DNA of 64,000 bases from JBCCDY01 sp039030555 (lineage in GTDB: Bacteria > Bacteroidota > Bacteroidia > Cytophagales > Cyclobacteriaceae): the NCBI GenBank assembly GCA_039030555.1, contig JBCCDY010000021.1, forward strand, positions 17,121 to 81,120. The letters run 5' to 3'. Position 1 is the stretch's first letter. Each line of letters starts with the position of its first letter. The translations under genes and the position numbers were made by a program. Positions 16,703-26,315 of the stretch are shown piece by piece. Under the pieces are notes generated by a model, which was not told the origin of the DNA, ran no database searches, and was given only the letters and a program-made list of their open reading frames with translations.

Positions 16703-18730
16703 ATGAAAAATCATAGAACATTTAAATCCGCTTTATTAAATGGCATTACGATGGTAATGGCTGCTGTGTTATTCATGCAGTGTGAGTTTAATCTTCTTGA
16801 CGAAGGAAGTTTGGAGGATTTAACACCACCCGAATCAGCATTTTCTTTCAGACAAGATGCTGAGAATCAGCTGCAAGTTAACTTTACTAATGAATCTAAT
16901 AGTGCTACCTCTTTTTTCTGGAGTTTTGGAGACGGAAACACGTCTGAACAAACAGATCCTTCAAATGTATATGAAGAATTTGGTACTTATACCATTATGC
17001 TTGTTTCTCAAGATAATCTTGGGGTGGTTGATACTCTAATGCAAGACATACTGGTAGAAGAAGGTCCGTTCCAACCCATTATTTTTGAATCTGGCTTTGA
17101 AGATTTCAGCCCTGGTGCAGGTGATTGCGATGATGGAGAAGGAAGGAGTGACGGGCGTGATTGTTGGCTTAACGGAGATTTGGGTGGTATTATTCAGATT
17201 TCAACCAGAAGCGATGCAACTGAGCCTAATGACAACATACACAATGGGCTACAGTCAGGAAAACTACCTGGTCCGGGAGATAGCGAAAGAATCGGTTATC
17301 AGGAGGTTAGAGTTGAAGCAAATCAGGATTATAGGTTAAATTTCTTTTATAATCTGGATGATAATGTATCTGGAGGGTTTATTACGGTATCGGTTTTAAG
17401 TGGTTCCGTTAGTTCAAGGGAAGAAGCTGTCGCTGCTACTATTGGAAGTTTCACTGGAACGGACCAATCCGATCCATCTACCTTTGTTCCGGCATCCATT
17501 ACGTTCAATTCGGGAGATAGTGAAGAAATAGCCATATTCTTTTTTAATAATAATTCCGTAGATGCACGGTTGGATGACTTAAGCTTGGAAGTGACTGTGG
17601 CAGATTTTATTCCTCCGACAGCTTCTTTTTCTGCTGAACCAAATCCGGATAACTTCTTGGAATACAGTTTTACAAATGGTTCCTTAAATGCGGAGAACTT
17701 CTTTTGGGATTTTGGGGATGGAACAACCTCTACGGAGGAAAACCCAGTTCACACATTCCCAGCCATAGATACCTTTACGGTTCAATTGGTTGCCGAAAGC
17801 AGGTTTTTCACTACCGATACATTTGCCTTAGATATTGTTGTACCAGACCCTGTAGCAGCCTCATTTGAATTTGAGTCTGATCCGGATAACATTACATCGG
17901 TCACTTTTACAAACACATCTACCGATGCCAGTAGTTTCCTATGGGACTTTGGTGATAATAGTGGTTTCTTTTCCACGGCAGAATCTCCCAGCTATACTTA
18001 CGCAGAGGAAGATGTTTATAGAGTAACTTTGACTGCAACAGGTGAATCAGGGGCTACGTCTAGTTTTGAGCTAGAGTTAAACCTCAATACTCAATTTGTG
18101 GTGAGAGTATTGAATGGAACCTTCGATGACTTTACGGCAAATACAGGTGATAATGCGGACGCCTGGGATATGACACCGAATAGTACTGTAGTAGATAATA
18201 ATGGAATGACAGTAGATAGTCCATTCCGAGCTATTTGGAATAACAGTGCGTTAGAAGATCACCTTGAGGCTGTTTTTAATTCTGGGGGGAGTGTTAATGA
18301 ACAGCCTTCCAGCAGTTCCGATGGTGCAAATGATACCAGGGGAGTGAGGTTGAATGAAAATACTCGCCGTTTATATCAATTGGTAGAGGTGCAACCAAAT
18401 GTTCAATATCAATTTTCAATCGATACCCGTTCTATTTCAACAGGCTTTAACACTCAGGTGTTTATTTTGAATACTGAAATTAATACTGAAGAAGGAATTA
18501 ATGCCGATGCTTCTACCGCCAACCCTGAAGTCGATGGATTCTTTCTGATAGATAATGACTTTGATGATTCGGGTAATGATGTATTTACCACTAATACATT
18601 TTTATTCACGACCACTACAAATCAGATCGTTATTTACGTCAGGCCTGTGAACAGTATGCTACCTAATACTGGTGTAGTCGATAACGATAATCAGGTCTTT
18701 ATCGATAACATAGAAATTATAGAACCATAA
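16703..18730 (+). CDS. PKD-domain surface lipoprotein, SusE/F-position glycan-binding protein
   Basis: A 675-residue lipoprotein (lipobox ending Cys27, FMQC). Order: PKD domain (WSFGDGNTSEQ, about residues 45-120), a carbohydrate-binding-like beta domain (about 125-305), two PKD domains (WDFGDGTTS and WDFGDNSG, about 310-470), then a C-terminal CBM4/9-like sandwich that includes IYVRP and ends VFIDNIEII. The start is the ATG ten bases after the SusD stop; a frame open further upstream only overlaps susD. It occupies the place normally held by SusE/SusF and probably binds the same polysaccharide at the cell surface. No catalytic motif is seen. Confidence 0.8.
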   Translation: MKNHRTFKSALLNGITMVMAAVLFMQCEFNLLDEGSLEDLTPPESAFSFRQDAENQLQVNFTNESNSATSFFWSFGDGNTSEQTDPSNVYEEFGTYTIMLVSQDNLGVVDTLMQDILVEEGPFQPIIFESGFEDFSPGAGDCDDGEGRSDGRDCWLNGDLGGIIQISTRSDATEPNDNIHNGLQSGKLPGPGDSERIGYQEVRVEANQDYRLNFFYNLDDNVSGGFITVSVLSGSVSSREEAVAATIGSFTGTDQSDPSTFVPASITFNSGDSEEIAIFFFNNNSVDARLDDLSLEVTVADFIPPTASFSAEPNPDNFLEYSFTNGSLNAENFFWDFGDGTTSTEENPVHTFPAIDTFTVQLVAESRFFTTDTFALDIVVPDPVAASFEFESDPDNITSVTFTNTSTDASSFLWDFGDNSGFFSTAESPSYTYAEEDVYRVTLTATGESGATSSFELELNLNTQFVVRVLNGTFDDFTANTGDNADAWDMTPNSTVVDNNGMTVDSPFRAIWNNSALEDHLEAVFNSGGSVNEQPSSSSDGANDTRGVRLNENTRRLYQLVEVQPNVQYQFSIDTRSISTGFNTQVFILNTEINTEEGINADASTANPEVDGFFLIDNDFDDSGNDVFTTNTFLFTTTTNQIVIYVRPVNSMLPNTGVVDNDNQVFIDNIEIIEP

Positions 18731-18749
18731 CTTTATTGCTAGAGAATAT

Positions 18750-18782
18750 AAAGGCCTAATGATAAGCATTCATCAGGCCTTT
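18750..18782 (+). terminator. Stem-loop after the SusCD-PKD genes
   Basis: AAAGGCCTAAT pairs with ATCAGGCCTTT (one mismatch) around a short loop. The T tract is short, so termination may be partial. It divides the transporter segment from the lyase segment of the locus. Confidence 0.65.
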
Positions 18783-18841
18783 AAAAGCACTAGGTAGATA
18801 ACAAAACATAATTTTCACATTATTCTTAAGTAGAAGAGTTT

Positions 18842-19810
18842 ATGTTGCTTGAATTAAAAAAGTACTCACCAATAAGAAAGATCAAATGCTTGAACGCCTT
18901 ATTGTGCGCTCGTGCTTTTTTTCAAATAGGCACACTTTTAATGATGTTAGCTTGCAGTGAACAATTAGCGGAAGAGATAGAGTTAAGTGATGATCCTGGT
19001 GTGGAAGATGATACGCCTGAGCAGGCAGAGACAACTAATAACAATCCTACAATAGATTTTTCGAATTGGAAAGTAACACTTCCAATACCACGTCCGGATG
19101 GAAAGCCTTTGGAAATAGAACCGCCTGAAATTTTAGACTATTCTACAAACCCTGTTCTAACTCCTTTTATGTTCAACGATGCAACGGATAGCTCAGTGGT
19201 GTTTTATACATACCCCGGCTCTACAACAACAAACTCTTCTTATTCGCGAACAGAGTTGAGAGAACAAATGGTTCCTGGTAGCAATAATACTAACTGGACC
19301 TTTGCTCAAGGAGGAAAGCTTAGAGGAACATTAGCGGTTCCTGAAGTTTCAACCGATGAAAACGGGAACCCTCACAGGATAATCATAATGCAAATACATG
19401 GGCGTCTAACAAGTGCTCAGAGAGATATAATTGGGGAAGATGATAATAATGCACCTCCGGTCCTAAAAATTTATTGGTATAATAAACGCGTATATGTTAG
19501 GACTAAAGAGCTCAAAAACCTGAATGTTAGTGAAGAAGAAATGCTGAGAACAACAGCATGGAGAGATGACGATGGCCGTTTTTTTACACGTGAAGTCGAT
19601 ACTGAAAAGTTTACACTTGAAGTAACTGCTTCAGAAGGAAGAATGACGGTTACCTTGGATGACGAAGAGACTTTCGTTTACCAGAATATCCATATGGAAA
19701 AATGGGGAATTTTTGAAAATTACTTTAAGGCAGGTAATTACCTTATCACCACTGATGAAGGCGCTTTTTCTACCGTAAAATATTATGAACTGGACATCTC
19801 ACATGAATAA
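18842..19810 (+). CDS. PL7 alginate lyase, lipoprotein
   Basis: A 322-residue polysaccharide lyase family 7 enzyme that cleaves alginate by beta-elimination. It is a lipoprotein (LMMLAC, Cys38), so probably tethered to the outer membrane. The three PL7 signatures are intact: RTELR (136-140), QIHG (184-187) and YFKAGNY (294-300), which carry the catalytic Arg, Gln, His and Tyr known for the family. A short acidic linker (about residues 40-70) separates the anchor from the jelly-roll domain. It is first of three tandem paralogues; the next gene overlaps its end by 8 bases. Confidence 0.93.
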   Translation: MLLELKKYSPIRKIKCLNALLCARAFFQIGTLLMMLACSEQLAEEIELSDDPGVEDDTPEQAETTNNNPTIDFSNWKVTLPIPRPDGKPLEIEPPEILDYSTNPVLTPFMFNDATDSSVVFYTYPGSTTTNSSYSRTELREQMVPGSNNTNWTFAQGGKLRGTLAVPEVSTDENGNPHRIIIMQIHGRLTSAQRDIIGEDDNNAPPVLKIYWYNKRVYVRTKELKNLNVSEEEMLRTTAWRDDDGRFFTREVDTEKFTLEVTASEGRMTVTLDDEETFVYQNIHMEKWGIFENYFKAGNYLITTDEGAFSTVKYYELDISHE

Positions 19811-20624
19811 AAAACGAGCAATGATATATATCTCTTTTCTTTTTCTCAGCGTTCAGCTTGATGGCCAGGAAATAGATTTGACTCATTGGAAAATAACCAT
19901 TCCAGCTACAAATAATGGAAAAGTTATTTCCGTGAGACCACCGGAGATTAAAGATTTCAGGAACAATGAAGTCCTGAAGCCCTATTTTTTCGAAGATCCG
20001 AACGACGGGGCGTTGGTATTTTATGCTAGTCCGGCAGGATCAACCGCAAATTCCAAATATTCCAGGTCTGAGCTTAGAGAGCAGATGGAACCCGGCAATG
20101 ATAATGTAAACTGGACATTTGCCGAAGGAGGGCTAATGAGAGGTACATTAGCAGTTACCGATGTTACTCAAGACGAGGTGGGCAATTATCATAGGGTTAT
20201 TGTAATGCAAATTCACGGACGGTTAACAGACGAGCAGAGAGACCTCATTGGGGAAGACGATAACAATGCACCTCCGATTTTAAAAATATATTGGAATGAA
20301 GGTAAAGTAACCGTTGCTACCAAATACTTGAAAGACCTGAAAGCATCAGAAACGGAGATTTTACATGAGAAAGCCTGGGGAAATCCTAAACAGAAGGTGT
20401 TCAAAGAAATAGTAGGTTATGGCAAGTTTACCTTGCAGGTAAAAGTGAGTAAAGGAAGAATGGAAGTGAGCTTAAACGATAATGAAACATTCGTTTTTGA
20501 TGACATTCATATGGAGAAATGGGGTGTCTTTGAAAACTATTTTAAAGCTGGCAACTATTTTCAATCCAGAGATAAAGGTTCTCATGCCTATGTCAAATAC
20601 TATGAATTAGAAGTATCACATTAA
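19803..20624 (+). CDS. PL7 alginate lyase, secreted or periplasmic
   Basis: A 273-residue PL7 lyase with a cleavable signal peptide (ending near QLDGQ) and no lipobox. The start ATG overlaps the previous stop; a further upstream in-frame ATG exists but adds six residues with no benefit. Motifs RSELR (88-92), QIHG (136-139) and YFKAGNYFQ (246-254) are intact, so it should be active. It is closely related to the preceding lipoprotein PL7 (shared ...RDLIGEDDNNAPP.LKIYW), pointing to tandem duplication. Its location differs: one tethered, one free. Confidence 0.93.
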   Translation: MNKKRAMIYISFLFLSVQLDGQEIDLTHWKITIPATNNGKVISVRPPEIKDFRNNEVLKPYFFEDPNDGALVFYASPAGSTANSKYSRSELREQMEPGNDNVNWTFAEGGLMRGTLAVTDVTQDEVGNYHRVIVMQIHGRLTDEQRDLIGEDDNNAPPILKIYWNEGKVTVATKYLKDLKASETEILHEKAWGNPKQKVFKEIVGYGKFTLQVKVSKGRMEVSLNDNETFVFDDIHMEKWGVFENYFKAGNYFQSRDKGSHAYVKYYELEVSH

Positions 20625-20627
20625 CGT

Positions 20628-21431
20628 ATGAAATACCTAGTACTTATTTTTTTTATCGCTTTTATATGCCGGGCATCTGGGCAAAAGGCAGGCGATATAG
20701 ACTTATCCCATTGGAGGCTGGAGCTACCGACAGGTTATAAAGCCTCAGAGTGGAAACTTTCGAATTTTCAAAATGATCGTTTTGCTAAGCCCTTCTTTTA
20801 TTTAGATACACTTGATGGTGCTTTGGTGATGGAAGCTTACCCTGCTAAAGGAACTTCTAAATCGAAGTACACCAGAAATACGCTTAGAGAACAGTTAATT
20901 CCGGGCAGTAGTGAGAAAAACTGGACTTTAGAAGAAGGAGGTATTTTAACTACGGAACTTCAAGTGGTTGAAATGTCAAAAGAAACTACAAAAAAATACC
21001 ACAGAACATTACTCCTTCAGATTCACGGCACTACTTCGGATGAGCAGGAAGAAAGCCTGGGTATATCCAAATCCATTTCTCTCCCTCTACTCTCCGTTTA
21101 CTGGCAAAATGAACGCATACGAGTTGTAAGGAGAGTCCTGAAAGACCCTTCTACCAATGGTGATGACCTTCTAAAGAAGGATTCATGGGAAAACGATGCT
21201 GGTAGGTACTTTGGAAAGAAAGTATCTTTTGATAAGATAAAACTGCGGGTTGAAGCCTCAGATGGAAGGGTAGAAGTGCATTTAAATGACCTCAAACCTT
21301 TTGTTTATAAGGATACAAACATACGCAAGTGGCCTTTTGAAAACTATTTCAATGTTGGGAACTACTTGCAAACAAAAGACTATGGTTCCAAAAGCATAGT
21401 TAAATATTATGAATTGGAAGCATCTCACTAA
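20628..21431 (+). CDS. Divergent PL7-family protein with altered active-site motifs
   Basis: A 267-residue paralogue of the two preceding lyases, with a signal peptide (ending near RASGQ). The strongly conserved R(S/T)ELR motif is RNTLR (83-87), so the Glu is replaced by Thr. YFKAG is YFNVG (240-244). QIHG (131-134) and the Tyr are kept. The outer Arg residues, Gln, His and Tyr remain, so it may be catalytic with changed substrate preference (for example M/G specificity), or a binding protein. It is the most diverged of the three copies. Whether it is active cannot be decided from sequence. Confidence 0.82.
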   Translation: MKYLVLIFFIAFICRASGQKAGDIDLSHWRLELPTGYKASEWKLSNFQNDRFAKPFFYLDTLDGALVMEAYPAKGTSKSKYTRNTLREQLIPGSSEKNWTLEEGGILTTELQVVEMSKETTKKYHRTLLLQIHGTTSDEQEESLGISKSISLPLLSVYWQNERIRVVRRVLKDPSTNGDDLLKKDSWENDAGRYFGKKVSFDKIKLRVEASDGRVEVHLNDLKPFVYKDTNIRKWPFENYFNVGNYLQTKDYGSKSIVKYYELEASH

Positions 21432-21440
21432 ACCAGCAAT

Positions 21441-23681
21441 ATGAATCAACGAATCAACTGGCTTATAATCCTGATCATTTTCTCAAGTGGTGGATGCTCT
21501 GAGAAATCAACTACGGGTCTTGTAAGAAACCTGTCGGAACTAAACCAAAGTATAGCTGATGCACAACCCGGGACTATCATAACAATGGTCGATGGTGTTT
21601 GGGAGAATGTAGAAATCAAATTCACAGGGAAAGGAGAAAAGGATAACCCCATAAAACTTCAAGCACAGTCACCTGGAAAAGTAATTATTTCCGGACAGTC
21701 TAACTTATCAATTTCAGGAGAATACCTTGAAGTCTCAGGTCTGGTTTTTAAAAATGGTTTTACACCTACGAGCGAGGTTGTTTCATTTAAAACATCTAAA
21801 GAAGAGGTAGCTAATTATTGCAGAGTTACCAATTGTGTAATTGATAATTTTTCGAATCCGGAGCGGTTTGATGGTGATACCTGGGTTGCTATGTATGGTA
21901 AAAACAATCGGTTTGATCACAATTCTCTGATTAACAAGGGAAATCGTGGGGTAACTATGGCCGTTAAGCTGCCAACAGAAGAAAGCAGGGAAAACAATCA
22001 CATTATAGAATATAATTATTTCGGTCCTCGGAAAACACTGGGTTCAAACGGTGGTGAAACACTCCGGATAGGAACGAGTCACTACTCCCGTACCTATTCT
22101 AATACAGTTGTAGAAAATAATTACTTCGATCAGACTAGTGGGGAGCTGGAAATCATCTCCAATAAATCTTGCGGAAATGAATTTAGGAATAATGTTTTTT
22201 ATGAGTGCCAGGGAACGCTCACTATGAGGCATGGACATCATACCTTAGTAGAGAACAATTATTTTCTGGGGAATAGAAAACCTAATACGGGGGGGGTCAG
22301 GATTATTAATGAGCATCAAACCGTTAAAAAAAATTACCTCTATGGTCTCACGGGTTATCGGTTCAGGTCCGCACTGGTTATTATGAATGGCGTTCCCAAT
22401 TCACCGATCAATCGATATAATCAGGTTACCGATTCCTACATGGAACAGAATGTAGTTATTGACTGTAATCATATTCAGTTTTGTGCAGGAAGTGATGAGG
22501 AACGCTCTGCGGTACCTATAGCATCTACATTTAAAAACAACATCATCTTAACCCAGACCAACCTAACCCCATTCACGGTATATGATGATGTTTCCGGGAT
22601 CGAATTCACCGGAAATTCTATCAATAATGATCTTGAAATACCTTTCAAGAGCGGTTTTGAGAAAGTTGCGTTTGAAACATCAGAGAATCAAAATGGATTG
22701 ATTAGCCCACCGGAGGAACTATTAGACCAAATAGCATTCGGGATATTAGATATACCCGTAAGAAAAGAGGAGACTGGAGCTTCTTTTTATCCAAAATCCA
22801 CGAACAACAGAACTTTTTATTCGGGCAAAACAATCAATGTGAAACCTGGGACGAATACTATATTAAATGCCCTGTCTAGTAGCGAACTTGGAGATGTAAT
22901 ACAACTGGAAAACGGGGGCGAATATTTAATGACGAAATATGCTTTCATTACGCATCCCATTTCCATAGTGGTACCGGAAGGTGAGAAAGCCATAGTCTAT
23001 TCAGAAAAGCAGAGTTTCCTTAAAATCGAAAATGGTGGAGCTTTACGGGTTTCCAATGTGGTTTTTGATGGGAAAGCTTCACCAGATCAAGCCGGCAATA
23101 ATGTAATCAGTACCAGTAAATATTCCATGAACCAAAACTACGCACTGGTCATAGAAAACTGTGAAGTGAAAGACATGGACAAGAATCATTCTTTCAACTT
23201 CCTGAAGGCCTATAAACACACGTTTGCTGATTCGATCATCATAAGAAATACAAAAATGGTTAACCTAACCGGAGCGGTAATCACGCTGGATATGGAAGAT
23301 GAGGACCTCGGAATTTATAATGCTGAAAACATACATATCGAGCATTCCCAGTTTATCGGTGTGCAAGGCGCAATTGCCAACATTTACAGAGGAGGAACTG
23401 ATGAATCCACTTTTGGCCCTATTGTAAATATTGAAGACGTTGAGGTTATGAATTGTGGTAATGGAAAAAGAAATAGGGTAGACGGAGCTTTCCGGTTCCA
23501 TGGAGTGCAGAAATTAAATGTACAAGATGTAAGATTTGAATCAAGCAAAGGCATAGACCTCTTTCATACTAATGGAGAGCCTATTACTCAAATGAACGAT
23601 ATCCAATTCATTAACTCCGCAGGAATCGCCTCAAATACAAAAGATTTTGATTCAGGAAATATTTCAATAATCAATAGATGA
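21441..23681 (+). CDS. PL6 alginate lyase, two-domain lipoprotein
   Basis: A 746-residue polysaccharide lyase family 6 (chondroitinase B-like) enzyme; the N-terminal parallel beta-helix carries the active site. The lipobox is SSGGC (Cys19). Conserved features are NGGETLRIGTS, the probable Brønsted base Lys242 (in SNKS) and acid Arg263 (in MRHGHH), 21 residues apart as in chondroitinase B. A second beta-helix domain fills about residues 440-746, as in two-domain PL6 enzymes. It is preceded by the PL7 genes and shares an ATGA overlap with the PL17 gene downstream, so the lyases are translated together. Confidence 0.93.
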   Translation: MNQRINWLIILIIFSSGGCSEKSTTGLVRNLSELNQSIADAQPGTIITMVDGVWENVEIKFTGKGEKDNPIKLQAQSPGKVIISGQSNLSISGEYLEVSGLVFKNGFTPTSEVVSFKTSKEEVANYCRVTNCVIDNFSNPERFDGDTWVAMYGKNNRFDHNSLINKGNRGVTMAVKLPTEESRENNHIIEYNYFGPRKTLGSNGGETLRIGTSHYSRTYSNTVVENNYFDQTSGELEIISNKSCGNEFRNNVFYECQGTLTMRHGHHTLVENNYFLGNRKPNTGGVRIINEHQTVKKNYLYGLTGYRFRSALVIMNGVPNSPINRYNQVTDSYMEQNVVIDCNHIQFCAGSDEERSAVPIASTFKNNIILTQTNLTPFTVYDDVSGIEFTGNSINNDLEIPFKSGFEKVAFETSENQNGLISPPEELLDQIAFGILDIPVRKEETGASFYPKSTNNRTFYSGKTINVKPGTNTILNALSSSELGDVIQLENGGEYLMTKYAFITHPISIVVPEGEKAIVYSEKQSFLKIENGGALRVSNVVFDGKASPDQAGNNVISTSKYSMNQNYALVIENCEVKDMDKNHSFNFLKAYKHTFADSIIIRNTKMVNLTGAVITLDMEDEDLGIYNAENIHIEHSQFIGVQGAIANIYRGGTDESTFGPIVNIEDVEVMNCGNGKRNRVDGAFRFHGVQKLNVQDVRFESSKGIDLFHTNGEPITQMNDIQFINSAGIASNTKDFDSGNISIINR

Positions 23682-25903
23682 AATTACTTCTAACGATATT
23701 GATTACATTTTCCGGTCTCGTATCGTTTGGGCAGTCACATCCCGATCTTATCCTTACGTCTTCGGGAGTGCGATCTATGAGGGAAGCTTATGGAAAAACA
23801 CCTCTTTTTGATAAATCAGTAGATAAAATTAAGGAAGATGTAAAAGCAGAAATACAAAATGGAATAGAGGTTCCGATTCCTAAAGACCTGGCTGGAGGCT
23901 ATACTCATGAAAGACATAAGGCCAACTTTTTTACGATGCAAAAGGCAGGCGTACTTTTCCAAATCACACAAGAAGAAAAATATGCCATTTACATCAGAGA
24001 TATGTTGTTGGAATATGCAGCATTGTACCCGAATACAGGGAAGCATCCGGCAGAACGGTCTTATGCTAGGGGAAAGTTTTTCTGGCAGTGCCTGAACGAC
24101 GCAAACTGGCTTGTATATACCAGTCAGGCATATGATTGTATTTACGACTGGCTGGATCAGAAAACCATAAAAAAATTGAACAAGGAGTTATTCCGGCCCT
24201 ATGCAGAATATATTTCCGTAGAGAATCCACAATTTTTCAATAGGATCCACAACCACAGTACTTGGGGAAATTCAGCCGTAGGCATGATAGGACTGGTAAT
24301 GGGCGATGAGGAATTGGTGAAGTGGGCATTATACGGTTTAGATATTAAGATTACCAAAGATATCGCCACTGATAATGATGGAGGGGCAATCCAACTCGAA
24401 GGACAGAAAGAAGCTGGTTTTTTAGCACAAATTGATAATGCTTTCTCTCCCGATGGTTATTATACCGAAGGGCCGTACTACCAGCGCTATGCGATGTACC
24501 CCTTCCTTATATTTGCACAGGGTTTGGTAAATAAAAAACCAGAACTAGACATACTGAACTACCGTGAAGGACTCCTGACCAAAGCTGTTTATGCCTTAAT
24601 TGACCAGACGAATGCAGCAGGTGAGTTTTTCCCTATTAATGATGCGCAGAAAGGGATGTCCCTGGCATCAAGAGAATTGGTAAATGCATTGAGTATGGCC
24701 TATTATTATGGCGGAAAAGACGCCCAGTTGCTGTCCTTAATTCAAAACCAGGATCGTGTGCCTGTAAATGATTCAGGACTATCTGCTGCCATAGATATTT
24801 CAGAAGGCAGATCTCAGCCTTACAAATTCAAAAGTGTGGAACTTAGTGATGGGGCCAAAGGTGACGAAGGGGCTATTGGTATTTTGCGGAGTAATGACTT
24901 GTCGCTGGTCATGAAGTATGCAAAGCATGGAATGGGGCATGGTCATTTCGATCAACTTGGGTTCCTTCTTTATGATGGTGAAAAAGAAGTTTTTCAAGAT
25001 TATGGCTCAGCACGCTGGGTAAACATTGAACATAAAGATGGTGGGGGATACTTAAAAGAGAATAAAACCTGGGCTAAACAAACGATTGCCCACAATACCC
25101 TGGTTGTTGACAAAGACTCCCACTTTGATGGAGATGTTGAAGAAGCAGAAAAGTATTCTGGTACGACATACTACTTCTCATTGTCTGATGATATCCAAAT
25201 TGTCAGCGCTAAAGAACTGGGAGCCTACAACGGTATTGAAATGCATCGAACCATGGCCATTTTAGAAATTGATGGGCTGGAAAAGCCATTGGTAATTGAT
25301 CTTTTTTCTGTTCAAGCGCCAGAAGAAACCAGATATGATCTACCTCTTTATTATGTTGGCGAATTGATGTCAATAAATCAAAAAGTCAAAACCAGTACTA
25401 ACCTTGTACCTATGGGGAAAGAGTCTGGCTACCAGCACCTATGGCTTGAAGGGCAAGCAGAGTTAACAGGGGATGTTTTCAGAATGACCTGGTTCAACAG
25501 TAATACTTTTTATACGATCACTTCAATTATACGACAGGGCGATCTGGCTTTGCTGACTAGAATTGGGGCTAATGATCCCAGCTTCAACCTCCGAAGAGAT
25601 CCCGGGCTTATCCATCGTAGAAAAGCAGGAAATACCCTCTTCGCAAGTTTGTATGAAATGCATGGAAGCTATAATGCTTCAGATGAAATTCCGGTGAATT
25701 CATTTACATCTATAGAAAATCTGGAAGTGATTCATGAATCACCACAGTATGCAGCAATTCAATTTGAACTGAAGAGCGGAGAAAAATATCTTTTTGCCTT
25801 TTCACTCCAGGAAAAAGCTGAAAACGGAAAACACCAGATCCAGTCTCAAAATGGAGCACTGGAATGGACCGGACCTTATGAATTCAAAGAATTAAAAAAC
25901 TAA
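23678..25903 (+). CDS. PL17 exolytic oligoalginate lyase
   Basis: A 741-residue periplasmic enzyme (signal peptide ending VSFGQ) that releases unsaturated uronate monomers from oligoalginate. The N-terminal alpha/alpha toroid includes HNHSTWGNSA, giving Asn192 and His193, and EGPYYQRY with Tyr267/268, matching the catalytic residues of PL17. The C-terminal heparinase II/III beta domain contains KHGMGHGHFDQLGF. The size matches characterised PL17 enzymes. It starts inside the stop of the PL6 gene (ATGA). Its product is the substrate of the next gene, KdgF. Confidence 0.94.
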   Translation: MKLLLTILITFSGLVSFGQSHPDLILTSSGVRSMREAYGKTPLFDKSVDKIKEDVKAEIQNGIEVPIPKDLAGGYTHERHKANFFTMQKAGVLFQITQEEKYAIYIRDMLLEYAALYPNTGKHPAERSYARGKFFWQCLNDANWLVYTSQAYDCIYDWLDQKTIKKLNKELFRPYAEYISVENPQFFNRIHNHSTWGNSAVGMIGLVMGDEELVKWALYGLDIKITKDIATDNDGGAIQLEGQKEAGFLAQIDNAFSPDGYYTEGPYYQRYAMYPFLIFAQGLVNKKPELDILNYREGLLTKAVYALIDQTNAAGEFFPINDAQKGMSLASRELVNALSMAYYYGGKDAQLLSLIQNQDRVPVNDSGLSAAIDISEGRSQPYKFKSVELSDGAKGDEGAIGILRSNDLSLVMKYAKHGMGHGHFDQLGFLLYDGEKEVFQDYGSARWVNIEHKDGGGYLKENKTWAKQTIAHNTLVVDKDSHFDGDVEEAEKYSGTTYYFSLSDDIQIVSAKELGAYNGIEMHRTMAILEIDGLEKPLVIDLFSVQAPEETRYDLPLYYVGELMSINQKVKTSTNLVPMGKESGYQHLWLEGQAELTGDVFRMTWFNSNTFYTITSIIRQGDLALLTRIGANDPSFNLRRDPGLIHRRKAGNTLFASLYEMHGSYNASDEIPVNSFTSIENLEVIHESPQYAAIQFELKSGEKYLFAFSLQEKAENGKHQIQSQNGALEWTGPYEFKELKN

Positions 25904-25917
25904 AAGACAAAAAAGCT

Positions 25918-26295
25918 ATGAAAAGAAATAGTGATAAATACATCCTTACTGAAACCATAGAATGGGAAGATCTTGGAGGCGGGGTTTCGAGGAAATTTCT
26001 GGGATTTGATAATCAAATCATGATGGTTTTAGTAAAGTTTCAGAAAGGAGCAGTCGGTTCACCACACCAGCATTTCCATACTCAGGCCACTTACTGTGCA
26101 GAAGGAAGTTTCGAGTTTGAGATTGATGGGGAAAAGCAAACAGTAAAGGCTGGAGATGGAGTTTACATCCAACCTAATCTGTTGCATAGTGCGGTATGTC
26201 TCGAAGAAGGAATTCTAATTGATACGTTTAGCCCGGTTCGAGAAGATTTTTTGGATGGATCAGGAGTTTCCTATTTCGGTAAAAAGGAAGATTAA
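25918..26295 (+). CDS. kdgF: KdgF-like cupin, unsaturated uronate linearisation
   Basis: A 125-residue single-domain cupin that converts the 4,5-unsaturated uronate from lyases to the linear ketosugar DEH. Metal ligands are visible as His50, His52 and Gln56 (HQHFHTQ) and a later His in NLLHSA; the family's catalytic Asp may be the one in IDTFSP. No signal peptide is present, so it is cytoplasmic. It sits between the exolyase and the uronate transporter. Because the transporter follows, uptake may precede or follow spontaneous linearisation. Confidence 0.9.
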   Translation: MKRNSDKYILTETIEWEDLGGGVSRKFLGFDNQIMMVLVKFQKGAVGSPHQHFHTQATYCAEGSFEFEIDGEKQTVKAGDGVYIQPNLLHSAVCLEEGILIDTFSPVREDFLDGSGVSYFGKKED

Positions 26296-26315
26296 TTCAA
26301 CAAAAAATCAGACCT

